DNA from: Planctomycetota bacterium
Lineage (GTDB): Bacteria; Planctomycetota; Planctomycetia; Isosphaerales; Isosphaeraceae
Direction: 5' to 3'
Assembly: GCA_021777685.1 (NCBI GenBank)
Contig: JAJYDH010000049.1
Span: 1 to 19,632, forward strand
Length of the DNA stretch: 19,632 nucleotides
The translations under genes were made by a program, and so were the position numbers. Under the pieces are notes generated by a model. The model was not told the DNA's origin, did not search any database, and saw only the letters and a list, made by a program, of their open reading frames with translations. Positions 14,590-19,632 of the stretch are shown here, piece by piece. Position 1 is the stretch's first letter, and each line of letters starts with the position of its first letter.

Positions 14590-16149
14590 ATGGCGACGGC
14601 GGCCGAGGAACGGCGGGCGGTCCTGCTCCGGGGCTCCGACAACGTGGCGGTCGCCGCCCGGCCGATCCCCGGGGGGTTCGCCCTGTCGGTCGGCGGACGG
14701 TCGGTCGAGGTCCGCGAGCCGATCGCGCTCGGGCACAAGGTCGCGCTGGTGGATCTCGCGGTCGGCGAGCCGGTCCGCAAGTACGGACAGATCATCGGTT
14801 TCGCGTCGAAGCCGATCCCTCGCGGGTCCTGGGTCCACGTCCACAACCTCAGGGCCGACCTCTTCGAGCGCGATTACGCCTTCTCCTCCGAGGCCGCTCC
14901 GGCCCGGCCGGCGTTCGAGGGGCGGACATTCCGGGGCTATCTCCGGCCGGACGGGCGGGTCGGCACCAGGAATTACGTCGCCGTCATCAGCGCAGTCAAT
15001 TGCTCGGCGAGCACCTCGCGCGCGGTCGCCGAGCAATTCCGCGACGGGGCCTGGCAACGCGAGTTTCCCAACGTCGACGGCGTCTTCGCGATCACTCATA
15101 AAGGAGGGTGCGGCATCCCGACCCGGGGGGCCGACCACATCCAGCTCGAACGGGTGCTCGCCGGGTTCGCGAACCACCCGAACGTCGCCGCCTGCGTGCT
15201 GGTCGGGCTGGGGTGCGAGGTCAGCCAGGCCCGCGAGCTGGTCGAGGTCCACAACCTGGTCGCGCCCGGCTCGGCGAAGTCGGTCAATCCTCGGCGTCCC
15301 CGGGTGATCAACATCCAGGAGCAGGGGGGGATCGCGAAGACGATCGAGGCCACCGTCCGCGCGGTCCGCGAGGTCCTGCCCGAGGCCAACGCCTGCGTCC
15401 GGACCGAGCAGCCGGCGTCGAAGCTCTGCCTGGCGATGGAGTGCGGCGGGTCGGACGGGAACTCGGGCGTCACGGCCAACCCGGCGCTGGGGATCGCGGC
15501 CGACCTGCTCGTCGCGCAGGGCGGGACGGCCGTGCTCGGCGAGACGACCGAGATCTACGGCGCCGAGCACATGCTCACCGCCCGGGCCGTCCGCCGAGAG
15601 GTCGGCGAGAAGCTGGTCGAGCGGATCAAGTGGTGGGAGTGGTACGCCGGGATCTTCGGGGCCGAGCTGAACAACAACCCGTCGCCCGGCAACAAGGAAG
15701 GCGGCCTGACGACCATCTACGAGAAGTCGCTGGGCGCGCTGGCCAAGGCCGGTTCGAGCCCCCTGGTCGACGTCGTCGGCTTCGCCGAGCGGGTGGACGG
15801 CCCCGGGCTGGTGTTCATGGACACGCCGGGCTTCGACCCGATCTGCACCACGGGGCTGGTCGCGGGCGGGGCGAACGTCCTGGTCTTCACGACCGGGCGA
15901 GGCAGCGTGCTCGGGCTCAAGCCGACCCCCTGCATCAAGCTGGCGACCAACACGCCGATGTACGAGCGGATGATCGACGACATGGACATCAACGCCGGCA
16001 CGATCCTCGAAGGGGAATCGGTCGAGGACGCCGGCCGCCGGCTGTTCGAGCTGATCCTCCAGGTCGCCGACGGGTCGAGGACCAAAAGCGAGGCCGCCGG
16101 GATCGGCGAGGAGGAGTTCGCCCCCTGGTTCATCGGGCCCCAGCTTTGA
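14590..16149 (+). CDS. UxaA-family altronate dehydratase (SAF domain plus catalytic domain)
   Basis: The 519-residue protein matches the altronate/galactarate dehydratase family in length (E. coli UxaA is about 495). An N-terminal SAF-like domain spans about 8-85. The catalytic part shows GYLRPDGRVGTRNYVAVIS (116-134), NCSAS (137-141), HKGGCG (170-175), GLGCE (206-210) and ECGGSDGNSGVTANPALG (284-301), including conserved cysteines that bind the metal in this family. UxaA removes water from D-altronate to give 2-keto-3-deoxygluconate. The substrate here could be another sugar acid, as galactarate dehydratases share the fold. The ATG has AAAGGA (14578-14583) six bases upstream. No other hexuronate-pathway gene is in the window. 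The next gene overlaps its stop codon, so translation is likely coupled. Confidence 0.88.
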   Translation: MATAAEERRAVLLRGSDNVAVAARPIPGGFALSVGGRSVEVREPIALGHKVALVDLAVGEPVRKYGQIIGFASKPIPRGSWVHVHNLRADLFERDYAFSSEAAPARPAFEGRTFRGYLRPDGRVGTRNYVAVISAVNCSASTSRAVAEQFRDGAWQREFPNVDGVFAITHKGGCGIPTRGADHIQLERVLAGFANHPNVAACVLVGLGCEVSQARELVEVHNLVAPGSAKSVNPRRPRVINIQEQGGIAKTIEATVRAVREVLPEANACVRTEQPASKLCLAMECGGSDGNSGVTANPALGIAADLLVAQGGTAVLGETTEIYGAEHMLTARAVRREVGEKLVERIKWWEWYAGIFGAELNNNPSPGNKEGGLTTIYEKSLGALAKAGSSPLVDVVGFAERVDGPGLVFMDTPGFDPICTTGLVAGGANVLVFTTGRGSVLGLKPTPCIKLATNTPMYERMIDDMDINAGTILEGESVEDAGRRLFELILQVADGSRTKSEAAGIGEEEFAPWFIGPQL

Positions 16150-18338
16150 CTCCCGTCGCGAGGTCGGGCCCACGATTCTGGGCGATCCTGGGCATCCTGG
16201 CGATCCTGGAGACCGCCTGGTTCGCCTGGTTCCTCCTCGAACCGTTCCCCAACTTCAGCGGCCCGGAGCGGCCGGACTTCTGCCGGCTGCACCTGCTGGT
16301 CCGGGCGGTCCCGGCGGTCGTGCCCGGCGTCAAGCTCCGCGAGACGCACCTGGGCAACGCCCTGGAAGAGCTGAGCCACGTCGAGAACCTGCCGGGGAGG
16401 GTGCCGATCCTCCTGGCCGCCGCCTTCATCGCCGCCTCGGCCGTCGCGACCGGCAACCTGGCCCTCCGAGGCTTGCGGCTCCGCCCCTCGCTCGACTCAT
16501 GGGAGCGGATCGCGGTCGGCTATGGCCTCGGGACGATCGGACTCGGCCTGGCCACGCTCATCGTCGGCCGGCTGGGGTGGCTCCATCCCTGGGGCATCCG
16601 CGCGGGCCTGGTCGCGCCGATCGCGGCCGAGCTGGTCGCGAGGCTCCGCGAGCCAAGGGTCCCGGTTTCCCAGACGAAGCCAATCCGCCGGTCGCCCTGG
16701 CCGGCGATTGGGTTCGTTCTGGTGGCCGGGCCGTTCCTGCTGATCATGCTCCTGGGGTCGATGCTGCCGTCGATCGACTTCGACGCGCTCGAATATCACC
16801 TCCAGGGGCCGAAGGAATATTATCAGGCCGGGCGGATCGCGTTCCTGCCGCATAACGTCTACACCAGCATGCCTTTCGGCGTGGAGATGCTCCACCTGCT
16901 CGGCATGGAAGTCCTGGATGACTGGTGGTCCGGGGCGCTGGTGGGCCAGGTGCTGGTCGCCGCGTTCGCCCCGGCGACGGCCGTCCTGATCGCCCTCACC
17001 GCCCGCCGGATCGGCTCGCCGAGGGCCGCGTGGGTTGCGGCGGTCGTCTACCTGACCACCCCCTGGGTCTACCGGCTGGCGATCCTCCCCTACGTCGAGG
17101 GGCCGCTCTGCTTCTTCCACGCGGGGCTGATCTGGGCCGCTTTTCGAGGACTCGGGACCGAGGACTCAGGACTCGAGGATGTAGGGTGGGTGAGCGGTCG
17201 CGAAACCCACCAGCCGAATCGACCGGGACGGTGGGTTTCGCTGCGCTCACCCACCCTACAAGACTTGGTCCTCATGGGTCTGCTGGCCGGCGGGGCGATG
17301 GCGGCGAAGTACACGGCTCTCGTCTCGGCGGTCGTCCCGTCGTTTGTCTGGGCGGTCTGGGCAACATGGCGATCGAAGAATTGGCGGCTCGTTGCCGGGT
17401 TTGTGGCGGGCCTGGCCCTGGTCATAGGCCCCTGGCTGGTCAAGAACGTGACGGATACCGGAAATCCGGTCTATCCGCTCGGCTACCGCGTCTTCGGCGG
17501 TCGGCACTGGGACCCGGGCCGCGACGCGAAATGGTCGGCCGCGCACGGCCCGAAGCCGGTCGAGGCCGCCGCACTCGTCCGGTCGATCGTCGAGATCGCC
17601 GGCCGCTCCGACTGGCAATCCTCGCTCTATGTCGCGCTCGTGCCGCTGGCTTTCTTTTGCAAAACCGGCCGACGAGAAATTGTTTTTATTGCTGGTTACG
17701 CGGCTTATCTATTCTGGACCTGGTGGCTGTTCACGCACCGGCTCGATCGGTTCTGGTTGCCGATCTTGCCGGCGCTGGCGATCCTCGCCGGCCTCGGTTC
17801 GGACTGGGTCCGGTCGCGGGCCTGGACGGTCCTGCTCTCGGCGATCCTGGGCCTGGCGATCGCGATGAACGCGGTGTACTGCTCGACGGCGCTGGCGGGC
17901 CTGACCGACTGGATGGGAGACCTGGTCACGCTCCGGTCGGAGGTGCCCCGGGTGCTCAACCCGTCGCTGTACAGGCTGGATCGGGAGTTGCCGCCGGGGT
18001 CGAGGCCGCTCCTCGTCGGCGCGGCGGCGGTCTTCCACCTGGACCGGCCGATCGTCTACAACACGGTCTTCAACGACGAGACGATCGAGGCGATCGCGAA
18101 GGGCCGGACGCCCGAGCGGGTCGGCGAGGAACTCCGGCGGCGGGGGATCACTCATATCTACGTCGACTGGTCCGAGATCGACCGCTATCGGTCGCCGGGG
18201 AACTACGGCTTCACGCCGTTCGTGACGCCGGAGGTCTTCGACCGTCTGGTCGACGCGGGCGTCCTCAAGTCCGCCCGGAAGATGGGTTTGCGTCGCGAGC
18301 TGTTCGAGGTCGAGCCGGCCGTGTCGCGGCCTCGCTGA
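16146..18338 (+). CDS. Large GT-C-like membrane glycosyltransferase carrying an in-frame repeat insertion
   Basis: The 730-residue protein has many hydrophobic segments and a soluble C-terminal 150 residues. An outward loop with SIDFDALEYHLQGPKEYYQA (209-228) holds Asp211 and Asp213, resembling the acidic first loop of GT39-like polyprenyl-phosphate-dependent enzymes. KNVTDTGNPVYPLGYRVFGG further on also fits this type. The start is most likely TTG at 16146, overlapping the UxaA stop as TTGA: no ATG or GTG occurs in frame before the first membrane helix. A clear ribosome site is missing. Residues about 334-374 break the hydrophobic pattern with a polar stretch (RETHQPNRPG and WVSLRSPTLQD) encoded by a palindromic repeat at 17181-17259 and a short tandem repeat before it. 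The frame stays open through it, so the gene may still be functional. Donor and acceptor are unknown. Confidence 0.8.
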   Translation: MTPVARSGPRFWAILGILAILETAWFAWFLLEPFPNFSGPERPDFCRLHLLVRAVPAVVPGVKLRETHLGNALEELSHVENLPGRVPILLAAAFIAASAVATGNLALRGLRLRPSLDSWERIAVGYGLGTIGLGLATLIVGRLGWLHPWGIRAGLVAPIAAELVARLREPRVPVSQTKPIRRSPWPAIGFVLVAGPFLLIMLLGSMLPSIDFDALEYHLQGPKEYYQAGRIAFLPHNVYTSMPFGVEMLHLLGMEVLDDWWSGALVGQVLVAAFAPATAVLIALTARRIGSPRAAWVAAVVYLTTPWVYRLAILPYVEGPLCFFHAGLIWAAFRGLGTEDSGLEDVGWVSGRETHQPNRPGRWVSLRSPTLQDLVLMGLLAGGAMAAKYTALVSAVVPSFVWAVWATWRSKNWRLVAGFVAGLALVIGPWLVKNVTDTGNPVYPLGYRVFGGRHWDPGRDAKWSAAHGPKPVEAAALVRSIVEIAGRSDWQSSLYVALVPLAFFCKTGRREIVFIAGYAAYLFWTWWLFTHRLDRFWLPILPALAILAGLGSDWVRSRAWTVLLSAILGLAIAMNAVYCSTALAGLTDWMGDLVTLRSEVPRVLNPSLYRLDRELPPGSRPLLVGAAAVFHLDRPIVYNTVFNDETIEAIAKGRTPERVGEELRRRGITHIYVDWSEIDRYRSPGNYGFTPFVTPEVFDRLVDAGVLKSARKMGLRRELFEVEPAVSRPR
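17145..17172 (+). repeat. 14-base tandem repeat, two units
   Basis: CGAGGACTCGGGAC (17145-17158) is followed directly by CGAGGACTCAGGAC (17159-17172), one mismatch, then a partial third start (TCGAGGA). It lies immediately upstream of the palindromic element inside the membrane protein gene and codes for the polar segment TEDSGLED. Confidence 0.65.
17181..17259. repeat. Palindromic REP/MITE-like element inserted in frame in a coding gene
   Basis: The left arm (17181-17211) begins GTAGGGTGGGTGAGCG and ends CGAAACCCACC. The right arm (17230-17259) is its reverse complement apart from a small difference in the middle. The spacer is 18 bases. A further arm of the family is at 5-35. Within the host gene the element encodes residues about 346-372, without a stop in that frame. 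Confidence 0.85.
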
Positions 18339-18361
18339 TCGGCCGGTGGGGGGGAAGTCGC

Positions 18362-19408
18362 ATGGACGCGAGGACAGTCGTGACGGGCGGGGCGGGGTTC
18401 ATCGGCAGCCATCTGGTCGGCCTCCTGGTCGGGCGAGGGGAGCGGGTCGTCGTGCTCGAACGGCCGGGCGCGGACGTCGGGCACCTGCCGGCGGGCGTCG
18501 AGGTCGTCCGGGCCGACATCCGCGACCGCGAGGCGACCCGGCGGGCCGTCGAGGGGGCCCGGTTCGTCTATCACCTGGCGGCCAACCCCAACCTCTGGGC
18601 CCGCGATCGGGGCGAGTTCGAGGCGGTGAACCACCGGGGGACGGTCCACGTCCTCGACGCGGCCCTGGCCGGAGGGGCGGAGCGGGTGGTCCACGTCAGC
18701 ACCGAGAGCATCCTCACCCGGGCCCGGTCGACCGGGCCGATCGCCGAGGATGTCGAGATCGCCCTGTCGGACGCGGTCGGGCCGTATTGCCGCTCCAAGC
18801 TCCGGGCCGAGAACCACGCGATGGACCTCGCCCGGGGCGGGGCGCCCGTGATCGTCGCCAACCCGACGATGCCGGTCGGGCCGGGCGACCGGGGCGTCTC
18901 GCCGCCCACCCGGCTGATCCGCGATTTCTGCAACGGGAAGCTCCCCGCCCGGATGGACTGCACGCTCAACCTGATCGACGTCCGGGACGTCGCCGAGGGG
19001 CTCGTCCGGGCGATGGACCGGGGCCGACCCGCTCGACGTTACCTCCTGGGGGGTCAGAACTTGACGCTCCTGGCCCTGCTCGGCCACCTCTCCGACCTGA
19101 CAGGCGTCCCGGTCCCTCGCTGGCGAGTCCCCTACGCCCTGGGACTGGCCGTCGCCCTGGCGAGCGAGGCCTGGGCCGACCGGATCTCGGGGAAACCTCC
19201 GAAGGCCACCGTCACGGGCGTGCGGTTGACCCGTAGGATCATGACCTTCAATTCCGCCGAAAGCCTCCGTCAACTCGAACTCGAACCCCGTCCGGTCCAC
19301 GAGTCGCTGGCCGACGCCGTCGCCTGGCTCCGCGAGGCCCGGGCGATCGGCGCCGGGCCGGCCGAGATCCCGCGGCGCCGTCCGGGACCGGCCTCGAAGG
19401 CCGATTGA
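18362..19408 (+). CDS. HpnA-like NAD-dependent sugar epimerase/dehydratase (extended SDR)
   Basis: The 348-residue protein is an extended short-chain dehydrogenase. The Rossmann nucleotide site is TGGAGFIGSH (8-17), the acidic residue of the cofactor pocket lies in VVLERPG (30-36), STES (113-116) supplies the catalytic serine/threonine, and YCRSK (142-146) is the YxxxK motif. The C-terminal half resembles the hopanoid-associated epimerase HpnA: LNLIDVRDVAEG (202-213), RYLLGGQNLTLLALLGHLSD (226-245) and RPVHESLADAVAWLREA. The precise substrate is not known even for HpnA, and a plain sugar-nucleotide or dihydroflavonol-reductase-like role is possible. The ATG has GGGGGGAAG five bases upstream and begins 23 bases after the membrane protein stop, so the two are probably co-transcribed. 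No other hopanoid gene is in the window. Confidence 0.82.
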   Translation: MDARTVVTGGAGFIGSHLVGLLVGRGERVVVLERPGADVGHLPAGVEVVRADIRDREATRRAVEGARFVYHLAANPNLWARDRGEFEAVNHRGTVHVLDAALAGGAERVVHVSTESILTRARSTGPIAEDVEIALSDAVGPYCRSKLRAENHAMDLARGGAPVIVANPTMPVGPGDRGVSPPTRLIRDFCNGKLPARMDCTLNLIDVRDVAEGLVRAMDRGRPARRYLLGGQNLTLLALLGHLSDLTGVPVPRWRVPYALGLAVALASEAWADRISGKPPKATVTGVRLTRRIMTFNSAESLRQLELEPRPVHESLADAVAWLREARAIGAGPAEIPRRRPGPASKAD

Positions 19409-19440
19409 CGGGGGGGGGAGATCAGACCCGCGATTTTTGG

Positions 19441-19461
19441 CGAGATGTCTCGATTATTTTT
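19441..19461 (+). terminator. Candidate weak Rho-independent terminator
   Basis: CGAG (19441-19444) can pair with CTCG (19449-19452) around ATGT, followed shortly by ATTATTTTT with five T at 19457-19461. The stem is short, so this is only a candidate for the end of the epimerase transcript. A stronger 6-base stem, CGGCCT/AGGCCG (19389-19403), lies over the end of the gene but lacks a T-tract. The remaining 19462-19632 is relatively T-rich and shows no gene. Confidence 0.35.
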
Positions 19462-19632
19462 CTTGTATTCCCATGGTGCGTTTGGTTTGTTGATTGTATT
19501 GATTTGTTGGGCTCGAATTCGGTCGCCCCGGGTCTCGTCAGCCCGCCGGATCGCGAGCCTGGCTGGTGGAGCTGGCCGGTTGTCGGTCGCGTGACATTTA
19601 GCCTTCCTTCGTCAATTTTGGGTTCGGTCTGG

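Noticed and set aside
15108..16145. Upstream extension of the membrane protein frame into the uxaA-like gene
   Set aside because: This part is an out-of-frame reading of the uxaA-like gene and is rich in Arg, Gly and Pro. The real protein begins near 16146, where hydrophobic sequence starts.
16925..18361. Upstream extension of the epimerase frame over the membrane protein gene
   Set aside because: It is a shadow reading of the membrane protein gene. The ATG at 18362 with a strong ribosome site directly precedes the Rossmann motif.
1..19632. CRISPR array, tRNA, rRNA, transposase or phage genes
   Set aside because: I read both strands for regularly spaced repeats, tRNA-like cloverleaves and typical mobile-element proteins and saw none. 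The repeats present are isolated palindromes.

Overview
The window is about 19.6 kb of very GC-rich bacterial chromosome, with a shorter stretch of visibly lower GC near 13.08-14.48 kb. The gene content suggests a planctomycete, probably of the Isosphaeraceae type: a GlcD/GlcE-type glycolate oxidase pair, a Uma2-family nuclease, several large GT-C membrane glycosyltransferases, a secreted TPR-redoxin fusion, a UxaA-type dehydratase and an HpnA-like sugar epimerase, together with dispersed palindromic repeats. This assignment is an inference from gene style; there is no rRNA or other marker gene in the window.

From 182 to 10339 all genes lie on the minus strand. In transcription order they are two tandem paralogous GT39/ArnT-like membrane glycosyltransferases (10339 to 6891), a GT87/DUF2029-type mannosyltransferase-like protein (6800 to 5454), glcD (5371 to 3917), a Uma2-family nuclease (3887 to 3126), a protein with a ribbon-helix-helix-like segment (3118 to 2291), a CT-rich inverted-repeat element (2138-2242), glcE (2098 to 806) and an unrecognised membrane protein (796 to 182). 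glcD and glcE are therefore separated by a Uma2/RHH pair and a repeat, and no glcF is seen.

From 10529 the coding direction changes. A secreted TPR protein with a proline-rich linker and a C-terminal redoxin domain (10529-12874) is followed by a gene-poor stretch holding a second copy of the CT-rich repeat. Next comes a low-GC islet with a trypsin-like serine protease (13254-14048) that converges on a small hypothetical gene (14334 to 14038), the two overlapping by 11 bases.

The last part is a plus-strand cluster: a UxaA/altronate dehydratase-family enzyme (14590-16149), a large GT-C-like membrane protein whose likely TTG start overlaps the uxaA stop (16146-18338), and an HpnA-like NAD-dependent epimerase (18362-19408). 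The most unusual observation is a palindromic repeat element sitting in frame inside the 16146-18338 membrane protein gene. An arm of the same repeat lies at the left edge of the window (5-35).

Functionally the window combines sugar-acid and glycolate oxidation (glcD, glcE, the uxaA-like gene) with membrane-linked glycosylation (four GT-C-type proteins and a sugar epimerase). I see no tRNA, rRNA, CRISPR array, transposase or phage gene.
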